64,000 nt of DNA from an uncultured Alphaproteobacteria bacterium (lineage in GTDB: Bacteria; Pseudomonadota; Alphaproteobacteria; HIMB59), in assembly GCA_902529795.1 (NCBI GenBank), contig CABZXY010000002.1, forward strand, positions 1 through 64,000, given 5' to 3'. The notes below the pieces were generated by a model. It was given only the letters and a program-made list of their open reading frames with translations. It was not told where the DNA came from and searched no databases. The position numbers were made by a program, and so were the translations under genes. Position 1 is the first letter of the stretch, and every line of letters starts with the position of its first letter. Shown piece by piece: positions 39,010-48,342 of this stretch.

Positions 39010-40488
39010 GTTATATCTCTTTAGACTCAAGTACTTCTTCAACAACAGTTGTTGTTTTTAATGAAGATTTATCTATTCAAAAAAAATTTCAAAAAGAACA
39101 TCAACAAATTTATACCTCTGAGGGATTTGTTGAACATGATCTTGAGGAAATTTATAACAATTTAATAGAGCTTATCAAAGCAGCTGCTGAGATAGCACCC
39201 GACCCTCAGCTAATTAGTATCACTAATCAAAGAGAGACGTTCACTCTTTTTTGACAAATTTACAGGTAAGCCTGTAAGAAATGCAGTTGTATGGCAATGC
39301 ACTCGTGGTGAAGAAATTTGTGAAAAAATATTGAATAACAAAGACCATTCAGAACTTATTACTCAAAAAACAGGTTTAAAGGCGAATACTTTTTTCTCAG
39401 CTAGTAAGCTTAAATGGGTAATAGAAAATGAACCACACATCAAAGAAGGTCTAATAAAAGGGAATATATTATTTGGAACCATAGACACTTACCTTCTTTA
39501 TCGCCTCACCAAGTGTAAAGAGTATGTGACAGACACAACGAATGCTTCTCGAACTTTATTATTTAATTGCATTGATAATCGTTGGGATAATGAACTATTT
39601 TCAATTTTTGAAATCGAACAATTTAAACTTGCTGATGTGAAGTCTAGTTCAAGTAATTTTGGTCTTAGCAATTTTGAGAATAGTTTTTTAAAAGAAATCC
39701 CGATTACGGGTGTTGCTGGCGATGCACAAGCGTCTTTCTTTGCCAATTTATGTTTTAGCCCCGGAGACAGTAAGATTACTACAGGCACAGGCTTTAACAT
39801 ACAAACAAATATTGGAACTTCATTTAAAATTGATCCTAATGCTTTTACTACTCTTGCATTTAGTCATAATAAAAAAAATTATTACTCTTTTGAGTGTCTG
39901 GGCTCAGTTGCTGGCGCTACAATTTCTTGGTTAAAAAATAATTTAAAATTGATTGATAAAGTAAGCGAAAGCGAAAGCCTCTCTCAAGAGATTGAAGACT
40001 CTGGGGGTGTCGCTTTGATACCAGCTTTTACGGGACTAGGTCCTCCTTTTTGGAAGGCAAACGCTCGTGCTGCTTTTATTGGTATCAGTGCATCAACAAC
40101 TAAAAAACAAATTGTAAGAGCTGCTCTCGAGTCAGTTGCATTTCAAATGGTCGTATATCTAGAATTTCTGCAGAGAGATAACAAATTTGAATTAAAAAAT
40201 CTCATAGTGGATGGAGGGATGATTAAAAATAAATTATTCCTTCAAATGATTGCAGATCTTTTAAAGATTGAAATTATGGTACCCGAAATAGAAGAGATGT
40301 CTTTGTATGGGGCGTTGCTATTTGGAATACAGCAACAAAAAAATATTTCTGAGTTGAAAGATTTAAATAAATTTGCGGTAAAACGAAAAGCTATAAAATA
40401 CCAAGAAAATCAGGGTCTTCAGAGATCTTTTCATCATTGGAAAAAATTAATTGATATATATTTCATATCAAATCAAGAGAAAAATTAA
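39006..40488 (+). pseudogene. FGGY carbohydrate kinase (GlpK-like) interrupted by a frameshift at a T6 run
   Basis: Two ORFs (39006-39254 and the frame ending 40488) join into one kinase if one T is removed from 39247-39252: ...ITNQRETFTLF|DKFTGKPVRNAVVWQCTRGEE.... Both halves are FGGY-like. Could be a true pseudogene, a sequence error or slippage. Confidence 0.8.
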
Positions 40489-40553
40489 GAATTATTATTA
40501 CAACAATTCCTAAATTTAAGTTAATCTTAAAATGATATAGAAGGAGAAATGCT

Positions 40554-41588
40554 ATGAGAAAATTATCTCTTGTACTAGCTTCATTATTGGCTGTTGCTTT
40601 TTCTTTTGCAACTATGCCTGCAAAAGCAGGAAGTCATGCTATTGAAGCTTGCTTAATTACTAAAACTGATATCAACCCGTTCTTTGTAAAAATGAAAGAA
40701 GGTGCAGAAGCACGTGCACAAGAACTTGGTGTCAAATTATCATTCTTTGCGGGTAAAATTGATGGTGACCACGAAACTCAAGTGAGAGCTGTTGAAACTT
40801 GTATCGCTTCTGGAGCGAAAGGTATTTTAATTGCCGCTTCAGATACAAAAGCGATCGTACCTGTTCTTAAAAATGCACAAGATAACGGTCTTCTAGTTAT
40901 TGCACTAGATACTCCGCTTGAGCCTATTACTGCTGCTGACTCTACTTTTGCAACAGATAACTTTAAAGCCGGTGAATTAGGCGGTGCTTGGGTTGCTGCA
41001 AAATTAGGAGCTGATGCTGCTAATGCTAAAATTGCAATGTTAGATCTTAATGAAAGTCAACCATCTGTTGGTGTTCTTAGAGACCAAGGTTTCTTAACTG
41101 GTTTTGGTATTGACGTAAAAGACGTATCAAAATGGGGTGATGAAGATGACCCACGTATCATTTGTAACGAAGTTACTAATGGTAATGAAGAAGGTGGAAG
41201 AACCGCAATGGAAAAATGTCTACAAAGAGATCAAGACATTAATGTTGTTTACACAATCAATGAGCCAGCTGCTGTAGGTGCTTATGAAGCGCTTAAGGCG
41301 ATTGGTAAAGATGATGGTAGTGTTCTTATTGCTTCAGTTGACGGTGGTTGCCCTGGTGTAGCTGACGTTGAAAGAGGTATTATTGGAGCAACATCTCAAC
41401 AGTACCCACTATTAATGGCTTCACTAGGTGTTGAGGCTATTAAAGCATGGGCTGAAGATGGAACCAAACCTGAAAATACTCCAGGACTTGATTTCTATAA
41501 CACAGGTGTGAACCTAGTTACTGATAATGCAGCTGCGGGTGTAGAGTCTATTAGTGTCAAAGAAGGCATGGATAGATGTTGGGGCTAA
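40554..41588 (+). CDS. Sugar ABC transporter substrate-binding protein (FrcB-like)
   Basis: Signal peptide; [64 protein letters not shown] agaaggagaaatgct. Confidence 0.9.
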   Translation: MRKLSLVLASLLAVAFSFATMPAKAGSHAIEACLITKTDINPFFVKMKEGAEARAQELGVKLSFFAGKIDGDHETQVRAVETCIASGAKGILIAASDTKAIVPVLKNAQDNGLLVIALDTPLEPITAADSTFATDNFKAGELGGAWVAAKLGADAANAKIAMLDLNESQPSVGVLRDQGFLTGFGIDVKDVSKWGDEDDPRIICNEVTNGNEEGGRTAMEKCLQRDQDINVVYTINEPAAVGAYEALKAIGKDDGSVLIASVDGGCPGVADVERGIIGATSQQYPLLMASLGVEAIKAWAEDGTKPENTPGLDFYNTGVNLVTDNAAAGVESISVKEGMDRCWG

Positions 41589-41609
41589 TCCAATAATAAA
41601 TCAATTTTT

Positions 41610-41633
41610 CAGGGCAGATTAAACTCTGCCCTG
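41610..41633 (+). promoter_or_regulatory. Intercistronic stem-loop between SBP and permease genes
   Basis: CAGGGCAGA (41610-41618) / TCTGCCCTG (41625-41633): 9-bp perfect stem, 6-nt loop, no downstream U-tract. Confidence 0.75.
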
Positions 41634-41649
41634 ATATCTAAAAGAATAT

Positions 41650-42747
41650 TTGATGAATAAAATATCTGATGACATCTCTAAGGATCTTAAAGACCAACCT
41701 AAATTTTCTAGTGATATTGGTTCAAAAGATCAAGATCACCATTCATTTGAATTAGGTGAACAAACAACATTAAAAAAAATTCAACATTTCCTTCATGGAA
41801 ATCCTACCATTGTTCCAGTAATTATTTTAATTCTCAGCGTTATAGGTTTTGGTTTTATAGCCGGTGGGAAATTTTTCTCTGCATTTAATTTATCTTTAAT
41901 TGTTCAACAAGTGACAATCGTTGGAATTTTAGCTGCAGCTCAAACTTTAATTATTTTAACAGCAGGTATTGATTTAAGTGTTGCAGCCATGATGGTGCTT
42001 GCATCAGTGTTCATGGGAAAACTTTCTGTCGAAATGGGGATCCCTACTTTGCCTGCTATCATGGTTGGAATGATTTCAGGGGTTGCTACTGGTGCCTTTA
42101 ATGGGTTGTTGGTTACAAGACTTCGACTTCCTCCCTTTATTGTTACTTTAGGGACATGGAATATATTTTTTGCTTTAGTAATTTTCTTCACTGGATCTCA
42201 ATCAATTAGAAGTTCAGATATTGAAATTAATGCCCCCCTTCTTCATTTTTGGGGTGAAAGAATAAATCTGGGTGGTTTTGTATTTACTTATGGTGCATTT
42301 CTTATGATTGGTATATTTGTCTTTTTGTGGTTTTTACTGAACAAGACAGCATGGGGTCGCCATGTTTATGCTATAGGAGATGATAAAGATGCAGCAGAAC
42401 TATCTGGGATAAGAACAGATCGAATGTTGGTGTCTATCTATGCCGTAGCAGGTTTAGTTGTTGCAATAGGTGCTTGGGTCTCTATTGGTCGAGTGGGGTC
42501 TGTTTCTCCAACAAGCTTTTATGAAGGAAACCTTGACTCAATAACAGCAGTTGTGATTGGTGGTACATCCTTATTTGGAGGTCGAGGAACAATTATAGGT
42601 TCTCTTTTTGGAGCGTTAATCGTTGGTGTTTTCAGCTCAGGTTTGTCTATCGCGGGTTTAGATGTTTTATGGCAAAGATTTGCCTTAGGTTGTCTAATAA
42701 TTATTGCTGTTGGTATAGATCAGTGGATTAGAAAGGTGTCAAATTAA
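41650..42747 (+). CDS. Sugar ABC transporter permease (FrcC-like)
   Basis: LIILTAGIDLSVAAMMVLASVFMGKL, PPFIVTLGTWNIFFAL, AVVIGGTSLFGGRGTIIGSLFGALIVGVF. Confidence 0.92.
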   Translation: MMNKISDDISKDLKDQPKFSSDIGSKDQDHHSFELGEQTTLKKIQHFLHGNPTIVPVIILILSVIGFGFIAGGKFFSAFNLSLIVQQVTIVGILAAAQTLIILTAGIDLSVAAMMVLASVFMGKLSVEMGIPTLPAIMVGMISGVATGAFNGLLVTRLRLPPFIVTLGTWNIFFALVIFFTGSQSIRSSDIEINAPLLHFWGERINLGGFVFTYGAFLMIGIFVFLWFLLNKTAWGRHVYAIGDDKDAAELSGIRTDRMLVSIYAVAGLVVAIGAWVSIGRVGSVSPTSFYEGNLDSITAVVIGGTSLFGGRGTIIGSLFGALIVGVFSSGLSIAGLDVLWQRFALGCLIIIAVGIDQWIRKVSN

Positions 42748-43511
42748 TGGAACCTATCCTTGTAGCTAAAAATTTATCTAAGAAGTATGGTAAGGTTGTG
42801 GCATTAGACGATGCTAACTTAGAGCTCTATCCTGGGGAAGTTCTAGGAGTAATCGGAGATAACGGAGCAGGAAAATCAACGCTTATTAAGGTACTTTGTG
42901 GTGCTGTCATTCCGGACAGCGGTGAAATTTTATTGGATGGTAAACAGGTTAGTTTTACATCTCCAATAGAGGCCAGAACACTTGGAATTGAAACAGTTTA
43001 TCAAAACTTAGCTCTCTCTCCTGCTTTATCAATAACCGATAATATGTTTTTGGGTCGAGAAATCAGACAAAAAGGTTTTATGGGTAAATTTTTAAAATTT
43101 CTGGATAAAAAAGCTATGGCTGAAGAAGCTAGAAAAAGACTTTCAGAATTAGGACTTCTAACTATACAAAATATAAATCAGCTTGTAGAAACTCTATCAG
43201 GTGGTCAACGTCAGGGTGTCGCTGTAGCACGCGCCACTTCCTTTGGTACTAAGGTTGTAATCATGGACGAACCTACTGCTGCTTTAGGCGTAAAGGAAAG
43301 TCGAAGAGTTTTAGAGTTAATTGGTGAGGTGAGAGCAAGAGGGATACCTATTATATTGATCTCTCATAATATGCCTCACGTTTTTGAAGTAGCTGACAGA
43401 ATTCATATCCATCGTCTTGGCACAAGATTATGTGTTATTGATCCCAAAAAATATGAAATGTCTGATGCTGTTGCTTTCATGACTGGCGCAAAAGAAGCGC
43501 CTGCAAATTAA
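42747..43511 (+). CDS. Sugar ABC transporter ATP-binding protein (FrcA-like)
   Basis: VIGDNGAGKSTLIKVLCGAV, LSGGQRQGVAVARATSFGTKVVIMDEPTAALG. Confidence 0.93.
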   Translation: MEPILVAKNLSKKYGKVVALDDANLELYPGEVLGVIGDNGAGKSTLIKVLCGAVIPDSGEILLDGKQVSFTSPIEARTLGIETVYQNLALSPALSITDNMFLGREIRQKGFMGKFLKFLDKKAMAEEARKRLSELGLLTIQNINQLVETLSGGQRQGVAVARATSFGTKVVIMDEPTAALGVKESRRVLELIGEVRARGIPIILISHNMPHVFEVADRIHIHRLGTRLCVIDPKKYEMSDAVAFMTGAKEAPAN

Positions 43512-44140
43512 TTCTCCAAATAGTAATCTGCTTTAATACTATTTTTAATTACAATAACTCCATTGGGTAAATCATTTTCATAAACTTTTTGATTTATTTG
43601 GTCCTGATTTAAATCAAAACCTTTCCATCTTTCAATTAATCTATTTTCAAGAATTGATTCTTCGCAATGAATCATGATGCTTGAGTCAAAATAATCTTTA
43701 AGAGCGTTCCATGGATGTGAATTTAATAAAAGATAATTCCCTTCAACAATGATGGTTTTTTTATTTTCCGTAATGGTGACTGCTGACGATCTTGATAACT
43801 CTAAAGAGCGATCAAAAATGGGGATAACAACCTCTGGTTCATTAGCTAACCTGATCAGAAAATTTTTTAGACCCATGACATCAAATGTTTCTGGTGAACC
43901 TTTACGAGGAAGAAGATTTTTAGAATTTAAAATTGCATCATCAAAGTGAAAACCATCCATTTGCAATATTTCTGAAGGAAAGCCTTTAGCATTAAGATCC
44001 TCGTTTAATTTATTAGATATTGTACTTTTCCCAGATGCCGGGGGCCCGGCTAGAGCAATAAAATAACGATTTTGAGAATTATTTTGGTCTAGATTATAAG
44101 TCAAGATTGACAACAACTCGTAGTAATCAAGAGTTTTCAT
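43508..44140 (-). CDS. P-loop kinase, uridine/panthothenate-kinase-like fold (FrcK-like)
   Basis: ALAGPPASGKSTISNKL (Walker A), LQMDGFHFDDAIL, KGSPETFDVMGL, IVEGNYLLL. Convergent with FrcBCA-like genes. Confidence 0.78.
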   Translation of the reverse strand: MKTLDYYELLSILTYNLDQNNSQNRYFIALAGPPASGKSTISNKLNEDLNAKGFPSEILQMDGFHFDDAILNSKNLLPRKGSPETFDVMGLKNFLIRLANEPEVVIPIFDRSLELSRSSAVTITENKKTIIVEGNYLLLNSHPWNALKDYFDSSIMIHCEESILENRLIERWKGFDLNQDQINQKVYENDLPNGVIVIKNSIKADYYLEN

Positions 44141-44149
44141 AAGTTCCTT

Positions 44150-45619
44150 TTACTCCTCTTTGATGTAAAAATTTTTCCAGTTTTGAAATCTTTCATTTAA
44201 TAAATCAGAAAGCTTAGGATCTCTCTCGATTGTTTTGATAACTTTTGGAGCAGAAAGGGATTCTTTAGGTTTTAGATTATTAAATCCCATAAATGCAATA
44301 CGAGCCGCACCATAAGCAGCCATCGCCTCTGATGCATCAGTAAGAGATAAATTTCGATTTAAAATTGAAGCAAGTAATTTTAGCCATGAATCATTTTTGG
44401 AACCACCGCCGATTGCATAAATATTTTCTAATTTTATTCCAGTTTTTGATAAGGCTTGATAGTTGTCATTGAGGCCAAAAGAAATTCCTTCAATTAAAGC
44501 ATAAATAAGAGAAGTCCTATCACTGTCAATTCCCATTTGATGAAAGCTTGCCCTTGCATGAGGATCATTAATTGGAGTCCGTTCACCAGTTAAATAAGGG
44601 AGAAAATAAGGAGCATTATTTATTTCCTCTTTAGAGCTTAAAACTTTTGATAATTTTTCTGTAATTTCATTAATAGAAGAGTCGAAAGTATTTATAAACC
44701 AATTAACATTGGAGGTGCACGAAAGCATCACGGACATTAAATGCCAAGTATCAGGTAAGCAATGACAAAAAGAATGTATAGCATCATCATAATTATTTAA
44801 AAAACTTTTTGTTGAACCAAAAATTACACCCGATGTTCCTAAAGAAAGGGAGGCATCGCCTTCTTCGTATAATCCAAGTCCAACAGCGGCAGCAGCATTA
44901 TCTCCTGCCCCACCATAAACTTTACAGCTTGCATCAAAACCATATTGTTCGGCTATCTCTTTTTTTAAAATTCCAGTTTGTTCAGTTCCCTCACATAATG
45001 CAGGCATTTGGTCTAATCTCATTGAACTAGCCTCTAATAAAACAGATGACCATTTGCGATGACCAACATCTAACCAATATGTTCCAGATGCATCAGATAA
45101 ATCGCTAAAGTATTCTCCAGTGAGATAAAGTCTTAGATAATCTTTTGGTAACAAGACTTTATGTATTTGATCAAATATTTTTTGTTCATTGGACTTAAGC
45201 CATAATACTTTGGGGGCAGTAAATCCAGCCATTGCAATGTTTCCAGAGATATCCAAAACTGAACTATCTGACATAATTTCCTTACAAGCTTGATGGCTTC
45301 GGGTGTCATTCCACATCATACAAGGTCTTAAAACTTCGTTATTTTTATCAATACAGGTCGCACCATGCATATGACCAGAAAAGGAAATAGATTTAATTTG
45401 ATTTAATTTAATATCTTTTTTTAATTTAAGAAGGCATTGATCGAGGGCCTTAATCCATTGTCTTGGATCTTGCTCAGACCATCCAGTATGAAGGTTTGTT
45501 AATGGAATTTCTTCACTGGATACTGATTTGATAAGTTCTTGTTCTTCACCGATAAGCAGACACTTCATAGAGGAAGTTCCTAAATCGATACCTAAATACA
45601 TTGTAGATATTATATACAA
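44150..45619 (-). CDS. xylB: Xylulokinase (FGGY family)
   Basis: YLGIDLGTSSMKCLLI, SGHMHGATCIDKNNEVLRPCMMWNDTRS, KDYLRLYLTGEYFSDLSDASGTYWLDVG, GAGDNAAAAVGLG, ERTPINDPHARASFHQM. Confidence 0.92.
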   Translation of the reverse strand: MYIISTMYLGIDLGTSSMKCLLIGEEQELIKSVSSEEIPLTNLHTGWSEQDPRQWIKALDQCLLKLKKDIKLNQIKSISFSGHMHGATCIDKNNEVLRPCMMWNDTRSHQACKEIMSDSSVLDISGNIAMAGFTAPKVLWLKSNEQKIFDQIHKVLLPKDYLRLYLTGEYFSDLSDASGTYWLDVGHRKWSSVLLEASSMRLDQMPALCEGTEQTGILKKEIAEQYGFDASCKVYGGAGDNAAAAVGLGLYEEGDASLSLGTSGVIFGSTKSFLNNYDDAIHSFCHCLPDTWHLMSVMLSCTSNVNWFINTFDSSINEITEKLSKVLSSKEEINNAPYFLPYLTGERTPINDPHARASFHQMGIDSDRTSLIYALIEGISFGLNDNYQALSKTGIKLENIYAIGGGSKNDSWLKLLASILNRNLSLTDASEAMAAYGAARIAFMGFNNLKPKESLSAPKVIKTIERDPKLSDLLNERFQNWKNFYIKEE

Positions 45620-45670
45620 GTCATAGGGTTTTTCTATTTATACAATTAAAGAAAGTGATAAATTATATTA

Positions 45671-46663
45671 ATGCCAAAATCACTTAAATTAAAGTTAGAA
45701 AAAATTAGAAATCAAAAATACAAATCAAAGGATTTTATCATAGCGGATGCTAAAGATGGAGATCTAGCTATGGGAATAACTACCCCTGGGCCTCTAAGAG
45801 ATAATCAAGGAAAAATTATTCAAGGCTTTAAAAAACTTAAAGATTATAAAAAGGCAATGGAGGTTATGACGAAATCTAATTTAGTTGACATTATGTTAAT
45901 GTCAGCTTCTGTGGGAGAGTATTTGGTAGAAAAAAAAATATTTAAAAGCTCTCCAGTTACCCCAGCTATAAGAATGAATGATACAAGTGATATTTGGTTA
46001 ATGAGAAATAGTAATTATCGCTCCACCAATCCTCGTCCCTTTCGATCTGCAAGAATTGATAGAGTTAGTAAATTAGTTAATCTTGGATTGTTTTCTGTGA
46101 CATTTTCTAAAAATGTAGATTTTGATTTAGCAATGCTTAATTCTTATAGAAATTTTAGGATGGAGTCCTTGAAATATAAATTTTCCCATTTTTTAGAAGT
46201 ATTTAACCCCCCTATAGATATAGGAATGAATAATGAGGAATTAGGTGACTATGTTAATGATTGTATTATCAAAGCTATTGCAGGACAAACAAAAGAGGAA
46301 AGACCACTTTTTTTAAAGATTGCATACAATGGCCCAAAAGCCATGGAGGATTTAGCAAGTTACGATCCAGAAAATTTAATAGTTGGGATTTTGGGAGGCA
46401 GTAAAGGAACAACGAGAGATTGTTTTGAATTAATTCATAAGGCTAGTAAATATGGTGCAAAAGTTGCTCTATTTGGAAGGAAAATTAACCTATCAGAGGA
46501 TCCGATCGGCTTAGTTAAATTAATGAGAAAAGTTGTCGAAGAAAATACGACCCCGAAAGAAGCTGTAAAAATTTACCATGATCAACTTAACAAGAAAAAA
46601 TTAATCCCTGATCGAAGCCTTAAAAAAGATCTTGAAATTACTGACTCAATTTTAAAATTATAA
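45671..46663 (+). CDS. DhnA/LacD-like class I aldolase-fold protein of unknown specificity
   Basis: FIIADAKDGDLAMG, LFLKIAYNGPKAMEDLASYDPENLIVGILGGSKGTTRDCFELIHKASKYGAKVALFGRKINLSEDP. The (beta/alpha)8 pattern resembles DhnA aldolases (K before beta-strand, GG.K, GRKI/GRN). Confidence 0.6.
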   Translation: MPKSLKLKLEKIRNQKYKSKDFIIADAKDGDLAMGITTPGPLRDNQGKIIQGFKKLKDYKKAMEVMTKSNLVDIMLMSASVGEYLVEKKIFKSSPVTPAIRMNDTSDIWLMRNSNYRSTNPRPFRSARIDRVSKLVNLGLFSVTFSKNVDFDLAMLNSYRNFRMESLKYKFSHFLEVFNPPIDIGMNNEELGDYVNDCIIKAIAGQTKEERPLFLKIAYNGPKAMEDLASYDPENLIVGILGGSKGTTRDCFELIHKASKYGAKVALFGRKINLSEDPIGLVKLMRKVVEENTTPKEAVKIYHDQLNKKKLIPDRSLKKDLEITDSILKL

Positions 46664-47632
46664 TTTCTTTATATTAGGAAGGTTTCCTGATGATGAGTCT
46701 ATTTTCATCATAGCGCTACCCGCAGCATGTGCTTTTTTTAATATTTTTTTCATATCCCAAGACTCATGCACTCCATAAATAAACGCTGCGCAGAATGCAT
46801 CGCCCGCACCTACAGAATTAATTATTTTTTTTCTATTTATTGACTTAGAACTAGTGTGAATAACTTCTTCTCGAGAAATATACAATGATTCTTTTGAATG
46901 ATGTATAATCAAAGCTTTACTAATTCCTTTTGAAAATAATTTTTTTGATATATTGATAAGTAATTTTTTGTTTAATCTTTTTTTTGAGTTAATTACTGTT
47001 TTTTTAAATAATAATTCTGCTTCGATTTCATTTAAAAGCAAATAATCAGTAAAAGGTAGTGCGCTTAATACTATTCTTTGAAAAGAAGGATCATTATTAG
47101 AAACTAAATCTAAAACTGTGGTAATATCTTTTTTTTTTGCTTGTGATAAAACTCTAGAAAGGCGAGTGTTTTTTCCAGAAAATTTATCTAAATTTCCTAA
47201 AAGAGTAATATAACCAATGTATAGAATTTTAAGATCAGATTTTAATTTTTGGATTTGAAAATGATTTATATCTAATAAGTTATTTGCTCCAGCATGATAC
47301 AAAAATGTTCTTTCATTTTGTTTTTCAAACATACATACCGTATGGGAAGTAGGAGCTTTTTGAGTCGGTTTTAAGAATTTTGTGTCAATTTTATTTTTGC
47401 GACAATGTTTTTTTATATAACTCGCATTTTCATCTACTCCAATCGAACCCATGGCAATCATAGGATATTTAAATCCAAGGGAGTATAAATCCGAGAGTAC
47501 ATTTGAAGGCCCACCTCCCACACACTGGAAGCTCTCAATTATAGGTTCTAATTTACCCCGCTGTGGTAAAGTGTTGATTTTGTATGTCGTATCTACACAC
47601 CACATACCAAGTCCAATAATTCCTTTGGGCAT
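46658..47632 (-). CDS. PfkB-family sugar kinase
   Basis: GLGMWCVDTTYKINTLPQRGKLEPIIESFQCVGGGPSNVLSDLYSLGF; INSVGAGDAFCAAFIYGV. Confidence 0.88.
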   Translation of the reverse strand: MPKGIIGLGMWCVDTTYKINTLPQRGKLEPIIESFQCVGGGPSNVLSDLYSLGFKYPMIAMGSIGVDENASYIKKHCRKNKIDTKFLKPTQKAPTSHTVCMFEKQNERTFLYHAGANNLLDINHFQIQKLKSDLKILYIGYITLLGNLDKFSGKNTRLSRVLSQAKKKDITTVLDLVSNNDPSFQRIVLSALPFTDYLLLNEIEAELLFKKTVINSKKRLNKKLLINISKKLFSKGISKALIIHHSKESLYISREEVIHTSSKSINRKKIINSVGAGDAFCAAFIYGVHESWDMKKILKKAHAAGSAMMKIDSSSGNLPNIKKL

Positions 47633-48297
47633 TAAATTTCATTCCACAAAGGATGAACGGGTTCCTCATCTTCTTCTATTTTTGTAAAACGACCCACTGG
47701 CTCTAAGAAATAATTATCATTATTATCATCATTTACTTGTGAAACTTCACCAGCCATTACCATTCCAGTGCCCTTAGCTGCATAAAATTTATGATAAATA
47801 TTTCTTTCAACAGTTACACTTTGGCCTCTTTTTAAAATTAAAGGCTCATGAGGTAAGACTTCAACTTCAAAACCATCGACTAAAATATTAATTTTTTCAT
47901 CTTTCTCTTTGAGCTCTTCGTCAACCTTTACAAATTCAATAGCTAAATCTCCACCACCACGATTAATGATGTCTTCTAATTTTACTTTATGACTATGATA
48001 AGGAATTTCTTGACCTTCTTGCATGAACAAGAGTTTTTCGGCGTAAGGCTTATCTTGTGTATTTCCTTGAATGCCATTTCTTATACAAAATAAAGTTATT
48101 CCTTGTTGCTTGAATAACCCTTTGCCAAAATCAGTAACATCCCAACCCATTTGGTGCTCTTTTAAATATTTAGATGTAATGGGTTGATCTAAATATTCAG
48201 CTTTAGACCAATATCCCCATTGAGGCAAAACCCAAAGATATTCCTCCATCATCTTTTTTGCATTAACAATAGCTTTGTTAATTTCAGATCTTTTCAT
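47632..48297 (-). CDS. D-lyxose/D-mannose ketol-isomerase-like cupin
   Basis: MKRSEINKAIVNAKKMMEEYLWVLPQWGYWSKAEY, WDVTDFGKGLFKQQGITLFCIRNG, YAEKLLFMQEGQEIPYHSHKVKLEDIINRGGGDL. TAATG overlap with PfkB kinase. Confidence 0.85.
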   Translation of the reverse strand: MKRSEINKAIVNAKKMMEEYLWVLPQWGYWSKAEYLDQPITSKYLKEHQMGWDVTDFGKGLFKQQGITLFCIRNGIQGNTQDKPYAEKLLFMQEGQEIPYHSHKVKLEDIINRGGGDLAIEFVKVDEELKEKDEKINILVDGFEVEVLPHEPLILKRGQSVTVERNIYHKFYAAKGTGMVMAGEVSQVNDDNNDNYFLEPVGRFTKIEEDEEPVHPLWNEI

Positions 48298-48330
48298 CAA
48301 AGATAGATTATCAAAAAAATAAATAATTGG

Positions 48331-48336
48331 TATAAT
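48331..48336 (+). promoter_or_regulatory. Candidate -10 box TATAAT for a leaderless transcript of the 48343 gene
   Basis: TATAAT ends 6 nt before the ATG at 48343; no Shine-Dalgarno fits in the gap. Confidence 0.35.
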
Positions 48337-48342
48337 CGTTTG

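Noticed and set aside
35761-40488. Sulfoglycolytic transketolase (sulfo-TK) pathway
   Set aside because: Split transketolase and isomerase fit superficially, but no sulfolactaldehyde/sulfoacetaldehyde enzymes or sulfonate exporter are seen; the FGGY kinase argues for a phosphorylated intermediate. Kept only as a test substrate.
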